Origin: Adenophora triphylla var. japonica | Lineage: Eukaryota; Streptophyta; Magnoliopsida; Asterales; Campanulaceae | DNA: 64,000 nt | Reading direction: 5' to 3' | Assembly: GCA_022495995.1 (NCBI GenBank) | Contig: JAFEMH010002587.1 | Span: 186,001 to 250,000 of the forward strand | In this document: positions 1 to 10,811 of the stretch, in pieces | Layout of the letters: the number at the start of each line of letters is the position of its first letter | Numbering within the stretch: position 1 is the first letter of the stretch | Notes under the pieces: model-generated | Database searches by the model: none | What the model saw: only the letters and a program-made list of their open reading frames with translations | Told to the model about the DNA's origin: nothing | Translations under genes and position numbers: made by a program

Positions 1-1400
1 TTGCCAGAAATGTGTTGCACACGGAGAGAGCCAGACTGAACTTGTTCACGAACAAAGTGGAATGAGAGAGCCACATGTTTCATCCGAGAGTGGAAGACTG
101 GGTTTGCGGAATAAGTTGTGGCTCCAAGGTTGTCACAATAAATAACTGGTGTAGACGATTGAGAAATCCCGAGCCAGTAAGCATGTTCCGAATCCAAGTA
201 AGCTCAGCAGTGGTGTCAGCAATTGCACAAAATTCGGCCTCAGTAGTAGACCGAACAAGGGAACGTTGTTTGCGAGAGGACCAAGTAATCGGGTTACGTC
301 CAAGATAAACAAAGAAACCAGAGGTGGACACAAAGTCATCTTTATCACCAGCCCAATCCGCATCATAGAAGGCATGAAGGGAAGGTGGAGATGTGGAAAA
401 AATATGAAGACCCAAGTGCATAGTGCCATGAAGGTAGCGAAGTAGACGCTTGAGTGCAACCCAGTAAGTAGGTTGGGGGGTTTTGCATGAACTGAGCAAG
501 CTTGTTTATTGAAAATGCAATGTCGGGACGAGTGAAGGACAAGTACTGAAGACCACCAACAATGGCACGAAAGGATGTGGGGTTAACTGCAGGAGTGGTG
601 GTGGACCGAGTGAGAGGTGGTGATGTGACCATAAGAGTGGGAAGTGGTTTACAGTCTATCATGTTGTGTCGGGTGAGGAGGTCTTGAATGTATTTTGTTT
701 CCGAAAGGAGTCCATTTCGGTTTGGGACGACTTCAACACCCAAGAAGTAAGATAAAGGACCGAGATCCTTGAGGGAAAAACAGTTGGACAAGCTTGTGAT
801 GAAAGACCGAAGAAGAGGTGGTGATGGTCCAGTAACAATGATATCGTCAACATAAACTAAAAGATAGATTGGGGATGGAGTTTTATTGAGTATAAAGAGA
901 GAGAGGGATCGGCTAAAGATGGGTGAAAGCCATATGTGGTGAGATAGGTTTTAAGTTCTTGAAACCAAGCACGAAGGGCCTATTTAAGACCATAGATGGC
1001 CTTAGAAAGATGACATAGAAAGGAGGGATTGGTGGAGTCCTCAAAACCGGGGGGTTGGGTCATAAAAGCAGTTTCAGAGAGAGTACCTTGAAGAAAGGCG
1101 TTGTTGACATCAAGTTGGCGAAGGGGCCAATGTTTGGTGGTGGCAAGAGAGAGAAGGAGCTTGACAGTAGCGGGTTTGACAACGGGACTGAAGGTTTCGG
1201 TGTAGTCAACACCGGGTTGTTGATGAAAGCCCTTGGTTACAAGCCGAACCTTGTATTTCTGAGCTGTGTTGTCAGGGTTAGGGTTGTACTTGATGCGGAA
1301 AACCCATTTACATCCGACAATGTTGTGAGCTGTGGCAGAGGGAACCAGTTTCCAGGTATTGTTCCGAGTGAAAGCCTGAAATTCTTCAATCATGGGGCAT
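1..1400 (-). pseudogene. Copia A reverse transcriptase-RNase H, decayed
   Basis: Minus-strand reading gives the copia RT order. A start like MIEEFQAFTRNNTW (about 1393) is followed by GCKWVFRIKYNPD-type and LDVNNAFLQG motifs, then the catalytic YVDD at 843-854 (intact). Next come SLKDLGPLSYFLGVEV, SFTRPDIAFSINKLAQF, and RNase H with YDADWAGD, STTEAEF and CDNLGAT. Damage is clear. A stop replaces Gln in YGLKQA near 978, a frameshift sits in a G-run near 475-480, and another lies upstream of the MIEEF start. The protein would copy element RNA in a particle; this copy cannot do so. The plus-strand open frame at 1055-1570 is only its shadow. Confidence 0.88.
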
Positions 1401-1564
1401 TACGCCAATGGGGAATAGAAAGAGCTTGTTTGGTGGTGGTGAGAAGGCTTGTGAGGGAGGTTAGGAGAGAGAGGTTAGCATATTTGGGGTTAGGTTTAGT
1501 GATATCATGGGATAATCTGGTGGTAATGGTACGAGCAGGAGGGGGAATGGCGTTGATGGGTAAA

Positions 1565-1704
1565 CCTTAGGAGATATTTCCTAATCTAAATACAATATTG
1601 AGTTTCCTATTCTAAATACAATAGAATATATACAAGAATAACCTAGGAAGATAACAATCAAGTAACTTAGGAAACCTTAGGAGATATTTCCTTAATATCT
1701 AACA
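1565..1704 (-). repeat. Copia A LTR-like fragment
   Basis: On the minus strand it begins TGTTAGATATTAAGGAAAT. It holds two copies of AGGAAATATCTCCTAAGGTTT (about 1563-1585 and 1670-1692) separated by 85 bp of A/T-rich DNA. The TGTTAG start and position upstream of copia coding DNA suggest part of a 5' LTR. No second LTR is visible in the window to confirm it. Confidence 0.5.
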
Positions 1705-2671
1705 CTTGGTACTATTAATTTTACCACTAAAGAAAAAGTTATGCATGAGAAGTTGAATTTTGTATCACAATTACCTGTATATTGTTTTTCTTCTTTATGC
1801 TATAAAAAGTACTGCTAAAAATTCCAAAAATTTCCTTGAGTGAAGAAGCTCTATTGGTATGTGATACTTACAAGCACTGCCAAGGAAAATATTTGCTTCT
1901 AATCATTTGCATGCTATAACAACAAGATTGACACAAAATAAGTACTACTTCCCTCCGTTCCTAATTGAATGTCCAAATTTCATTTTAAGGGACACTATGA
2001 AAATGTGCACTTTTTATACATTTTAACGACAAATATCCATAAGTATTCTTGTTTGCCACTTTCTAAACATTTAGTTTTACGACAATAAAATGAATAGCGA
2101 AAACAATTTGGTAAAAAATGTGTAGGGACGTAATTTACAAAAAAGACATTAATTTTGGGACAACACTTTCTTGAATTTGGACATTCATTTAGGGACAGAG
2201 GGAGTACTTTTGATATTAGATGAAGTCACTTTTGCTCTTCTTTTTTATCATCATATGAATGACAATATTCATTGAAATTGATAAAAGTCTAATATCAATC
2301 ATCTAAGTGGAAGCGGGCTATTTTAATTTTTAGAAACAAAAGTCGAATCTAATCATTGATGGAGGTAATATAGTATTTTAACTTCTTCATGGTTATTAAA
2401 GATTTGCTCTGACAATCTGTCCTATAACCTTGTTATTGGATTCACGGGTTCGGTGCTTATGGTGACAAAGGCATCTTTGCATGTAAAACTCCACTTTGAT
2501 GGTCTTTTCTTTTACCTATTCCTCTTTGCGTGTAGAGACATCTGGCTGCATTTTTTAAAAAGAAAAATGTACCTTTATTTTTATTTTATTTTTTTTTTTC
2601 TGGAATCATTGGGTTATTTTATGCTGGAGGCTAGCAGCTCCTTATTAGGTTTATGTATGTTCTGCCTTCAG
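1705..2671. other. Non-coding DNA upstream of first visible thioesterase exon
   Basis: A/T-rich sequence with a pyrimidine tract and an AG acceptor ending at 2671. Apart from the MITE at 1946-2206 nothing is recognised. The missing N-terminal thioesterase exons (carrying the HGLGD-type motif) were looked for and not found, so this is probably the 3' part of a preceding intron. Confidence 0.5.
1946..2206. mobile_element. Stowaway-like MITE
   Basis: Bounded by TA on both sides. Left end CTTCCCTCCGTTCC, right end GGGACAGAGGGAG, which are inverted copies. Subterminal sequence is also inverted (ATTGAATGTCC on the left, GGACATTCATTT on the right). About 260 bp, no coding capacity. TA target duplication and the CTCCCTCCGT-type terminus are diagnostic of Stowaway/Tc1-mariner derivatives. 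Confidence 0.85.
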
Positions 2672-2822
2672 TTAAACTAGGTGTTGGAGGCTTCAGTATG
2701 GGTGCTGCTACTGCTCTCTACTCTGCAACATGCCACCTCCTTAGGCAATATGGTAACGGGAGCCCGTACGTGGTCAACCTTAGCGTAATTGTCGGTCTCA
2801 GTGGCTGGCTTCCGTGTTCAAG
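2672..2822 (+). CDS. Acyl-protein thioesterase-like, internal exon with nucleophile Ser
   Basis: Encodes KLGVGGFSMGAATALYSA and continues through YGNGSPYVVNL to GLSGWLPCS. GFSMG is the nucleophile elbow of the alpha/beta-hydrolase fold; its Ser attacks the thioester. The family (plant acyl-protein thioesterase / carboxylesterase, Abhydrolase_2) removes palmitate from cytosolic and membrane-associated proteins. Acceptor CCTTCAG ends at 2671. The donor is AAG|GTTTGA at 2822/2823. The exon starts with two bases of a split codon and ends by splitting the Arg codon completed at 2922. Earlier exons are not in the window. The call rests on motif order and on exact phase with three downstream exons. 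An antisense frame at 2718-2984 is a shadow. Confidence 0.9.
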
Positions 2823-2921
2823 GTTTGACTTCGGCTCATTCATCTTTTTGCGCAGGGCGATACAATAATTTATATTCTCATTTTTGCTAAGCATTTCACT
2901 CCAGTGGATTTTGTTTTCTAG

Positions 2922-3004
2922 GACTTTGAGAAGCAGGGTGGAAGGATCACAAGAGGCTGCTAGACGTGCAGCATCATTGCCCATTTTGCTCTGTCATGGT
3001 CTAG
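2922..3004 (+). CDS. Acyl-protein thioesterase-like, internal exon
   Basis: Follows acceptor TTGTTTTCTAG and completes Arg across the splice, then encodes TLRSRVEGSQEAARRAASLP, continuing ILLCHGL. This is the strand before the catalytic Asp loop; plant relatives have a similar LPI..CHG segment. It ends CTAG|GTACTC, leaving one G that combines with CG at 13910 to give Ala. The preceding intron is 99 bp, ordinary for plants; the next one is 10.9 kb. No stop or frame error is seen. Confidence 0.9.
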
Positions 3005-3956
3005 GTACTCATATACAACTCAATCTTTCCAAAAAGACTGTCCAATATACTTGGGTTCAGAGATATATATAACCCGCTTTACCATTTCATTTGCTGCAGA
3101 AATTCTCATTTTACTATGTAGAAGAAACTCTATGCCCTCTGATCTGAGGCTTTATTAACATAAAAAAGGCTGTTTAAGACATATTGTAAAATACATAGGA
3201 TTTCTCTTTAGATAAAAGACTCTTGAAGAGAAGGATTACAAATTAAGCAGTAAGTGCTCTACATGGCTCAAGTACCTAAAGCTAATAATGGTCTTTTCCA
3301 TTAGGGTAATATGGAAGATCATCGACTAGGTAATTTATTGGAACAGTTGTTTTACGCATATATAAGTCGAATCAGCTACTTGCCTCAAAGGTATTCAATC
3401 TATTTATTTATGCCTATCACGTCTTGATAGTGCGAATCTCTATTTGTATTTATCCTTTCTTAAACTAAGAAAAAACGCCAATTTCACAAGTCAAATTTTG
3501 AACTATGACTTGTTTGTACATTCTTGAATGTACACTAAAATTGCTACCTTTTAGAAATGATAAAGGAGTAGGGAATATTAGTGGGGTAGAAAATAGTAAG
3601 ATCCAAAGAGCAAGTTGAAAGATTTGCTCATTACTTCGGCATACAATTCCTCTCTCTTTTGATTTCTTGCAATCACTGGCCCTATTAGCTCTTATTGGAA
3701 ACCATGTGTATGCATAATTCTTGATCCTCTATCCCCCAGATGGTATTGGAACGTATCTTGTTGTTACTTATACAACTAGCTCTCTCCTAGTTTAGTTTAT
3801 ATCAAATTAGTTATATCACCTAATCCACGTGCTCACTTCCACACTTCTAGCAGGTTATAGTTGGTAACTTGGAATCATCTGCAATTCGCTATATGCTATT
3901 TGCCCCTATCGTCATTCTGTTCAAATCACCGCCCTCTTAGTGCAACTATGTAGTGA
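3005..3956. other. Intron DNA without recognised gene; MITE scrap at 3559-3601
   Basis: A/T-rich. The stretch GGGAATATTAGTGGGGTAG near 3570-3590 recurs inside the Stowaway MITE at 13391-13666, so a fragment of that MITE family is probably here without its ends. Nothing else is recognised. Confidence 0.4.
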
Positions 3957-4200
3957 TTTAATGTAGGGGCGGAGGTATATATAGTGAAAAGGGGGCAATT
4001 GCACCCCTTTAATTTAAAAAAGTAGAATTTAACTAATGTAATTTTTAAAAATTTAGGGGTATTAGTGCAATATATTGAAATATGCGCCCCTTTATGGGAA
4101 AGAAAAAATTCACTAAATTTTTTGTTTGCCCCCGATTAGCTTATGAAAATAAATTTGCACCCCTTTCAAAAAAATTCTGGATGTGCCACTGGTTTAATGT
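3957..4200. mobile_element. hAT-like MITE with 8-bp target duplication
   Basis: The element 3965-4192 is flanked on both sides by TTTAATGT (3957-3964 and 4193-4200). Ends are AGGGGCGGAGG and, inverted, CCAGTGGCACATCC, a degenerate terminal inverted repeat. Inside, GGGGGCAATTGCACCCCTTT and TTTGCACCCCTTTC give further inverted structure. An exact 8-bp duplication points to the hAT superfamily. No coding capacity. Confidence 0.75.
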
Positions 4201-4221
4201 ATAACTGGAAGCCAGTGTTAT

Positions 4222-4408
4222 TAAATGAATAACTTCCTCATCCAATGTATTTCATGAACCGTAAATATATACACGTCTAATGCCTAAATTCTAGGAAGTA
4301 TTTTAGTCTCCCACTCTGAATAGGATATCTACCTACCATATACAAATATATACAAATCACTACAACAATAGAAGAAATTTGGTAAATCTCTCACTCTCTA
4401 TTCTATCA
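4222..4408 (-). repeat. Copia B 3' LTR
   Basis: 187 bp; on the minus strand it starts TGATAGAATAGAG and ends GTTATTCATTTA. It is preceded (minus sense) by the purine tract GCGGGGGAC at about 4409-4418. It carries a 9-bp ATATACAAA duplication absent from the other LTR. Confidence 0.9.
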
Positions 4409-4418
4409 GTCCCCCGCA
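4409..4418 (-). other. Copia B polypurine tract
   Basis: Minus strand reads CTGCGGGGGAC directly before the 3' LTR, the normal place for plus-strand DNA priming. Confidence 0.65.
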
Positions 4419-5975
4419 GTCGAAGCGGGAGGAGGCCGTATGCTGAAACTGTCCCGAAAGTCAATAAAAAGTACGCGCGGAAGCCCTTTAGTGAAAATAT
4501 CAGCTATTTGATAACGGGACGGAACATGAAGAACACAAATTTCCCCTTTCTCTACTTTCTCATGAACAAACAGAATATCCAACTCTATATGCTTGGTTCG
4601 TTGATGCTGTACTGGATTCCCGGACAAATAAATAACTTATATTATCGCAGTACACCAAAGTGGCCTTTGAAATAGGAACATGTAACTCTAGTAATAGATT
4701 CCGAATTCAACATGATTCGGCTACGGCATTAGCAACACCTCTATATTCAGCCTCGACGCTCGATCGGGAAAGGGTAGGTTGCCTTAGAAGACCAAGAAAT
4801 CAAATTATTACCCAAGAATAAACAATATCCCGAGGTAGAACGACGGGTATCCGGGCAACCACCCCAATCCGCATCTGTATAATTAGTAAGAGAAGTACAC
4901 GTAGACTTCGAAAGATGCAATCCAAGAGTAAGTGTCCCACGAATATACCTCAGAATCCGCTTTAGAGCGGCAATGTGTTACTGTCGAGGATCATGCATAT
5001 GCAAACATATCTGTTGGACCTCATTACTGATATCAGGTCGAGTAAAAGTGAGATACTGCAACGCCACGGCTAAATTGCGATAAAAAGTAGGATCCTCGTA
5101 TGGTGAACCGGTCGAGCCACTGAGCTTGGCATTGGTGTCCACCGGCGTTAAGGATGGCTTACAAGTGAGCATACCTGCTCTATGTAAATATCTTCAGCGT
5201 ATTTTTGTTGACATAAAAATAGTCCCCCGTTTTCGTGTGTCACAGAAATACCCAAGAAAAAATTCAACTGCCTAAGGTCCTTCATTGCAAATTCGGACGC
5301 CAATGTACCCATAATAGAAGCCCTCCTGTCAGAGGATGTAGTAAGAATGATATCATTGACGTAAAGTAACAGTTATGCCATATCATTTCCCTTAGAATAC
5401 ACAAATAGAGAGATATCGGATTGATCGTGGGTGAATCCCATAGTAAAAATAAAATCTGCGAATCTCTTATACCATGCCCGATGAGCTTGCTTTAAGCCAT
5501 ACAGAGATTTCTTCAACATGCAGACATAGTCCGGGTGAGTTTGATCACGGAAACCCAGAGGTTGATGCATGTATGCTGTCTCATGTAAATTACTATGGAG
5601 AAAAGCGTTCTTAACATCCAATTGATGGATAGACCAAGACTGTGCAAGAGCCATACTAAGAACTATACGGATCGTTGCCGGCTTAACAACCGAACTAAAA
5701 GTCTCTGAACAATCCATTCCAACTTGTTGAGACCTGCCATCACCTACAAGACGAGCCTTATACCTTGCAAAAGATCCGTTGGAGTTCTTTTTACGAGAAA
5801 AATACACATGCAACGAATAATATTAACATTAGGCGGACGGGGTACAAGTTCCCGCGTCTTATTTTTAATCAGAGCATCAAATTCATCAACCATATCCGCT
5901 TTCCAATTTGGGCAGGACAACACATTTTTAGGATTTGAAGCAATCGGGGAAGGAGAGGAAGAAAAAAGGTTGAAG
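4419..5975 (-). pseudogene. Copia B reverse transcriptase-RNase H, decayed
   Basis: The linker and RT start read PNWKADMVDEFDALIKNKT (about 5925-5870). They are followed by ARYKARLVGDG, ETFSSVVKPATIR, LDVKNAFLHSNL and KKSLYGLKQAHRAWYKRF. The catalytic box at 5352-5363 reads YVND instead of YVDD, losing one metal-binding Asp. Then come PSLTPVDTNAKL, LTFTRPDIS and RNase H with HIELDI and YQIADIFTKGLP. Several frames are needed, separated by stops at about 5373, 5173-5200 and 4630-4980. It can no longer act as a polymerase. Upstream, the reading is interrupted by the nested insertion at 5996. Confidence 0.88.
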
Positions 5976-5989
5976 TGATGCTTACCAAA

Positions 5990-7364
5990 ATTTGATAGGG
6001 TGAAGTCGCACGCCTACAAATTACTTACCAAGACAAGACTCGGCTACAAAACTGCAGCAAGGGCAAGTCCAGGATCGATCCACTGAAGGACGGTTATTTG
6101 TTTATGTAATAGTCACAGACCAGCTTGGGGGTTTGTTTGATTTGTTTGTTGAATTTATACTAAACAAAGAAATTAGATTGGATTGAAAACAATAATGCAA
6201 AAGCACTTTGGATAAATAAATCTATCACTGTTTATCAATCAATATCATTGATTCATTCTTTCTGTTCTTCCCCTAATCACTTGATCACGAGATATAAAAT
6301 CTCTATCTCTTCTTTGTTATTAATTACTAGCGGCGACACGCTCAACTAATAATCCTAATCAATATTAAAAACCTAGCCGACACGGTCAAGATTCTAAATA
6401 TCAATTGGTGAAGTTTTAAGAGATGAAGATCAAGGAATTACTCTATTCTTTTTCAAATAGAAAATAAAGCTAATTTTACCCTAATCACAATTCAAGATGA
6501 CACATAAAAGAATTATGAAATTGCTACAATGAAAACCCTAGTCCGACACGATAAAAGGGAATTCTAGCAAAAACCAATTAAAAAAAGGATTAGAAAATTG
6601 ATCAAGTTTCAAAACCCTAGAAATAGATTTAACAATAAGCACAAGTAAAATTATAATTAGGAAGAAAGAGATAGGAAGAATAAAACCTCAATTGATCTTC
6701 AAAACAGATCAAAATTTATTATCCAAAGCAATAGAGATTTAGCCTCCTATGAAAAGTCAAAAGATTGAAATTGTTCTAAGAAATTGTTCCAGCCGTCCTC
6801 TCCTGAAATAATAAGAAAATAAAGTCTATATACTCTCTCTCCAAACCTTGTCTAAAAAAAAAGGGAAAAGGAAATAAATTAAAAACATAAAAATTACGAA
6901 ATTCCCGTCGCTTGCTTTTCTGCTTCAGCGCCGAGGCACGAGTCGTGACAGGAGGGACGACTCGTCCCCAATCTTCGCTTCTCTGATTCTGTCGTCCCAA
7001 GCATGGGGAAAACTTGGTTGATGCCTAGGGACGACTCGTCCCTTCAAAATCCGAATCCAGGTTTTTTTCAATCTTTTTCTCCTTCAATTCTTGTTATTTC
7101 ATTGCTTCGATCCTTCTTCAATTGACTTGATCTTGAACCTTGATTTGATTTTCAAATACTTGTTTTGGTTTCATGAAACCCTTACATCCTATTACATATA
7201 AGAATAACTAATTTTTCTCAGAATTACAATAATCTCTCAATAAAGCCTCACAATACACAATACTCTCAAATTACATCAAATTTATACTAAATTACATGAA
7301 AATAAAGAATAATAGGAACGGAAAACAAATGAAATAGATAGTATAAATCCGTCCCATCATTTGA
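5990..7364. mobile_element. Nested insertion of unknown class inside copia B
   Basis: Copia coding (MTTRSMSGIVK on the right, SNFGKHHFNLFSS on the left, minus sense) is interrupted by 5996-7358. The bases ATTTGA occur on both sides (5990-5995, 7359-7364), a likely 6-bp target duplication. The 1.36-kb insert is A/T-rich, has no transposase, RT or gag, and no convincing long terminal repeats. It contains GGGACGACTCGTCCC twice (6953-6967, 7028-7042) and a related GCACGAGTCGTGAC (6936-6949). The 74-codon minus frame at 6776-7000 is not recognised. The ends (GATAGGG and, inverted, GATGGGA) are only weakly alike. Confidence 0.6.
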
Positions 7365-8500
7365 CAATCCCACTCATGCTCCTAGTTGTCATAAACCGAG
7401 GACGAGAAGACTGGACCGAGGGAGGGGCAGCAGCAGACTCACGGCAGAAGGAACATGAATTGGGACGGAGAAAGAGTCAAGTTTGGCCGGTAGCTTGGGG
7501 AGAGTGAGGCCCATCATCAAAGGCTGTAGAAAGTGGGCCGATGTCTGCCTAGGCTAGTGGGGCGCCAGGTGTTATTGTTTCTGCCTGGCCAGTGGGGCGC
7601 CAGGTGCATTAGTGTGCCGAGAAGGAGAAGGTGCGGACTGGGCCTGGGTTGGGGGATTACACAAGCCGTGTGGAGGGGATTAACAGGCTGATAAAAAATA
7701 AAATAGTCCCGGCTTTCTGTGGGTAAATTATCAGTCGAAGCAACAGGAAATATCTTTTCATCAAACACCACGTGACGAGAAAGAATAACCCGGCGAGTTT
7801 TAAAATCATAACACTTATATCCCCTATGGTCCGAAGGATACCCCAAAAAAACACATGGATTAGAGCGAGTGTGAAGTTTATGGATAGAAGTGTAGGGAAT
7901 TAACGGAAAACATAAACACCCGAAAATCGTAAGTGAGTAGGATGGGTCACATTGATAGAGAACTTGGGTGGGGGAGACGTGACCAAGACCTTTTATGGAA
8001 ATCATATTAAGAAGATACGTTGCCATGTCTAACGCATGATGCCAAAAACAAGACGACATTGATGAACGGGCAAGTAGTGTTCGAATGAGATTATTAATTG
8101 TTCAAATTTTCCTTTCCGCCTTTCCATTTTGGGAAGAGGTGTGGGGACAAGAGAAACGAAAACTCATGCCATTAGCACGGAAAAAAGATTTGAATTGATT
8201 GTTGTCAAATTCCCTTCCATTATCACATTGAAAACACTTAATTTGCCGTTCAAATTGGGTTGAAATATGTTTACTAAAAGAGAAAAATTTCTGGAACCTG
8301 AGATTTATTTCCAACGGGAAACGTCCAAAGAAAATTGGAAGTCATCCAAGCATAAGAGATAATATTTATGTCCCGAGGTACTTATAATCGGAGAGGTCCA
8401 CAAGTAACTATGAATAATATCAAAAGGCAAGAGTGTGGAAGAAGAAGGATAAAACGGTAATTTGATATGCTTGCCAAGAACACACGAAACACAAATACCA
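7365..8500 (-). pseudogene. Copia B integrase, decayed
   Basis: Core motifs in minus order are YYLLCLDDF (first catalytic Asp, about 8370), then FQCDNGREFDN (second Asp, about 8240) and SQNGKAERKI (catalytic Glu, about 8105). Then WHHALDMATYLLNM and the C-terminal SNPCVFLGYPSDHRGYKCYD with VFDEKIFP. The DDE residues are all visible but lie in different frames (breaks near 8314 and 8100). The tail reaches MTTRSMSGIVK at 7400-7365, the usual linker to RT, where the nested element begins. Integrase would join the DNA copy to chromosomal DNA; this one is dead. Confidence 0.85.
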
Positions 8501-8501
8501 T

Positions 8502-9118
8502 TTAAATCAGAATTATTACATGGAATAAATTTTTATTGCAAAGGGAGCGAAAAGCAGGGGCTATAGGATGACCTAGTCTATTATGCCATAAACGTGAACA
8601 AAGAACAGAAAAAGTAGATGTAGGAGTGGACGAGGTGCCAGATTTGTTGGTAACTGGATAGAGATCCCCGGAGCTATCACATCTCATTAAACGAACCCCG
8701 TTTGAATATTTTTCACATAAAACTCAAAAGGATTAAATTTAATACTAACATTATTATCAGTTGTAAATATACGAACGGAGATCAAATTTTTAATCAATTT
8801 AGGTGCATGAAGAACATTAGACAATTTAAGGGGAGGAAACGAAGGGGAAAGAGTTTGTTGTCCGTACCCACAAATAGGAATAGTAGTACCATCGCCGACA
8901 GTAATAGATTTATTTTGATGACTCAAATTAAAATAAAACAAGAGCGTACCTGTAGTTCCCGTCATATGAGAGGTGGCACCGGTATCCATGTACAGATTAT
9001 CATCGGGAACGTTCAGTGACATAGTATGCATTGCGGACTCAATGTCTGTTGGCACAAACGCAGAAAAAGATGTCCCTCGTCCATTAGCATTATAAGCTTG
9101 GGCTGGTCGTTGGCCCAA
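8502..9118 (-). pseudogene. Copia B protease and GAG-pre-integrase
   Basis: The protease centre MDTGATSHMTG (DTGA, about 8990-8960) lies in an open stretch 9118-8687. The next piece holds LWHNRLGHP (about 8620-8590), the GAG-pre-integrase zinc-binding HxxxxH-type motif that starts the integrase zinc finger. The two pieces abut at about 8687 with a frame break. Protease would cut the Gag-Pol polyprotein. The DTGATSHM box is intact but the reading frame is not. Confidence 0.85.
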
Positions 9119-10228
9119 AACACCATGTTGGCCTTGAGAAGGTGGACGGGCCCAACCATTAGTTGGGTATGGGCATGAAGGAATTGCCTATTGAAGTGGC
9201 TGAAACCAATTAGGTTGATAATTACACCAAGGTGGAGGAGCTTGTTACTGCCAAGAACGGCCTTGTGCCTGATTAGGAGTCCCACGACTGCGACCCCTGC
9301 CGAACTGAGATCTCCCGTTGCCGCCGCCATCCTGCTGCCGTCTACTGTTAGGCTGATGTCGCTGGTTACTATTCTGACCTTGGTTGCTAAAGCGGCGACC
9401 ACCACGACCTGCACTGCCACCACCAGATTTGTTCCCACGATGTTGATTGCTTCCGGTTCCATCCGGTTCCTTGCTATCCTCAACTCCATCACTGTCGGTA
9501 GAAAGAAGGGCCGAGTTTGCTGCATTCGATGCCTTGTTTGCTTGTTTTGCCTTAGGAGATTCCTCCATAACTAACTTTGAGCGAACTTCATAGAAAGTGG
9601 GAAGAGGGTCACTTTGTTGAATAATCGCCACCACACTGTCGTAGCTTTTATTCAACCTAGTGATAGCTTGTAAAACCATTCGATTATTTGAAACTGGTGC
9701 ATCAACATTGGCCAATTGATCTGCAAGATTCTTCAATTCCTTGCAATAGGCCGACACTCTTGAATAATCATCCAACATAACTTGAGAGAATTGATTCTCA
9801 AGTTGAACGGCACGGGAATGTTTGTTGTCTCGGAAAATACCCTCGAGACGTTCCCATGTCTTCTTAGCCGTCGATCCCGGCTCAAGAGTAGTATGAAGCA
9901 AATCGGGGGAGATGGTTCTATAGATCCATTGAATAACTAGGGAATCAAATTTCGCCCAAATTTTTTGTCGGATGTCTCCGTATTAGCCTTATCCTCCGGC
10001 GAAGGATCGACAATATGATCGATAACATCAAATACCCTGCAATGGATTCGAAAAAGTTCCGCCCACGACACATATTTTCCCGATTATGGCTCAAGAATTA
10101 GAGGAATCCAATTTCTAATGTTGCCGACCGTGAAAGCCGGATACAACGATGGAGGAGCCACGGAGAGAACGTCACAGAAAGAGACGACGGTTGGGAAAAA
10201 CGGGAAGAAGGGTAGGCGGAGGAGGGCA
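9119..10228 (-). pseudogene. Copia B gag (UBN2-type)
   Basis: Minus-strand order: TVGNIRNWIPLILEP, a stop at 10084-10086 where Gln is expected, SGKYVSWAELFRIHCRVFDV, FDSLVIQWIYRTISPDLL, TAKKTWERLEGIFRDN, LKNLADQL and SYDSVVAII. An Arg/Gly/Gln-rich RNA-binding tail follows (about 9430-9245). No CCHC knuckle is seen; the basic tail may replace it. This is the capsid of the particle in copia elements. A 218-codon frame (9901-9245) stays open. Confidence 0.85.
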
Positions 10229-10240
10229 GCTCTAATACCA
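10229..10240 (-). other. Copia B primer binding site
   Basis: Minus strand reads TGGTATTAGAGC immediately after the 5' LTR, one base from the TGGTATCAGAGC complementary to initiator tRNA-Met that primes most plant copia elements. Confidence 0.9.
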
Positions 10241-10418
10241 TAAATGAATAACTTTCTCGTCCATTGTATTTCATGAACCATACATATATACACGTCTAAT
10301 GCCTAAATTCTAGGAAGTATTTTAGTCTTCTACTATGAATAGGATATCTACCTACCATATACAAATCACTACAATAATAGAAGAGATTTGGTAAATCTCT
10401 CCCTCTCTATTCTATTAG
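10241..10418 (-). repeat. Copia B 5' LTR
   Basis: 178 bp, matching 4222-4408 apart from about twelve substitutions and one 9-bp gap. It ends directly at the PBS (TTCATTTA then TGGTATTAGAGC). Confidence 0.9.
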
Positions 10419-10423
10419 TTATT

Positions 10424-10575
10424 TAGCATGGTTATTCGTAAAAAATAGAAGGCATCACATGACTAATGGTCCTGTATTTTGTGTTAGAAAGAACACCCTT
10501 TTCTCTAAGATGACTCACTGCTCCACTTGAGTAGTCATGAAACCCCATTGTACCTTCCCCTTCATTTGGTGTTTT
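10424..10575 (-). other. Unrecognised coding-like segment cut by an LTR element
   Basis: A minus-strand frame reads YKTPNEGEGTMGFHDYSSG and continues to SIFYE (about 10580-10440). Across the inserted LTR element, 12105-12240 stays open in another frame (NVGGALRNPFVQKVFGTPP and onward). Together they may be one older gene or TE fragment split by the insertion. I do not recognise it. Confidence 0.3.
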
Positions 10576-10580
10576 GTAAG

Positions 10581-10811
10581 TGTTGCAACAAAAAATTTGC
10601 TTACCGAGGATTTCCAAGCTGGATGAAGGAAAAGGTTGTCCATGGCATAGAATTCCCTTGTAGCAATCTACAAAACAATGCATCGTTAGGGGTGGGGGGT
10701 CTTTCCCCCAAAATCCTCCGACGTGAGAATCATTAAGCATATCGTATTTGTATGCCCATTTTGCCCCTTAGGCATATCGTATTTTCTGTTGAATTTTTTA
10801 TGGTCACATCA
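10581..10811 (-). repeat. 3' LTR of the gene-less element (shortened)
   Basis: Matches both ends of 11623-12099 but lacks about 250 bp corresponding to 11777-12030. The LTR ends are retained, so the loss was internal and after insertion, or the right copy gained sequence. Confidence 0.7.

Larger units (their letters stand above)
1..1704 (-). mobile_element. Ty1/copia retrotransposon remnant (copia A)
   Basis: Reading leftward, this runs from an LTR-like start (TGTTAGATATTA, at 1704) straight into the linker before reverse transcriptase, then through RT into RNase H, and leaves the window at position 1. Gag, protease and integrase are absent, so an internal deletion has fused LTR-like DNA to the RT region near 1565. 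The other LTR would lie to the left of the window. It sits upstream of the first visible thioesterase exon, so it may occupy an earlier intron of that gene, but this cannot be tested here. Confidence 0.85.
4217..10423 (-). mobile_element. Full-length but dead Ty1/copia (copia B) with 5-bp TSD
   Basis: Two LTRs (4222-4408, 10241-10418) flanked by identical GTTAT (4217-4221, 10419-10423). Minus-strand order is 5' LTR, PBS, gag, protease, GAG-pre-integrase, integrase, RT, RNase H, polypurine tract, 3' LTR, the copia order. The LTRs differ by about a dozen substitutions and a 9-bp indel, so insertion was not recent. Coding is broken by stops, frameshifts and a nested insertion at 5996-7358. It lies in the thioesterase intron, antisense to the gene. 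Confidence 0.93.

Noticed and set aside
1055..1570. 171-codon plus-strand open frame
   Set aside because: It is the complement of the copia A RT region, which has clear RT motifs on the minus strand.
2718..2984. 88-codon minus-strand open frame
   Set aside because: Antisense to the two thioesterase exons and their intron; no motif of its own.
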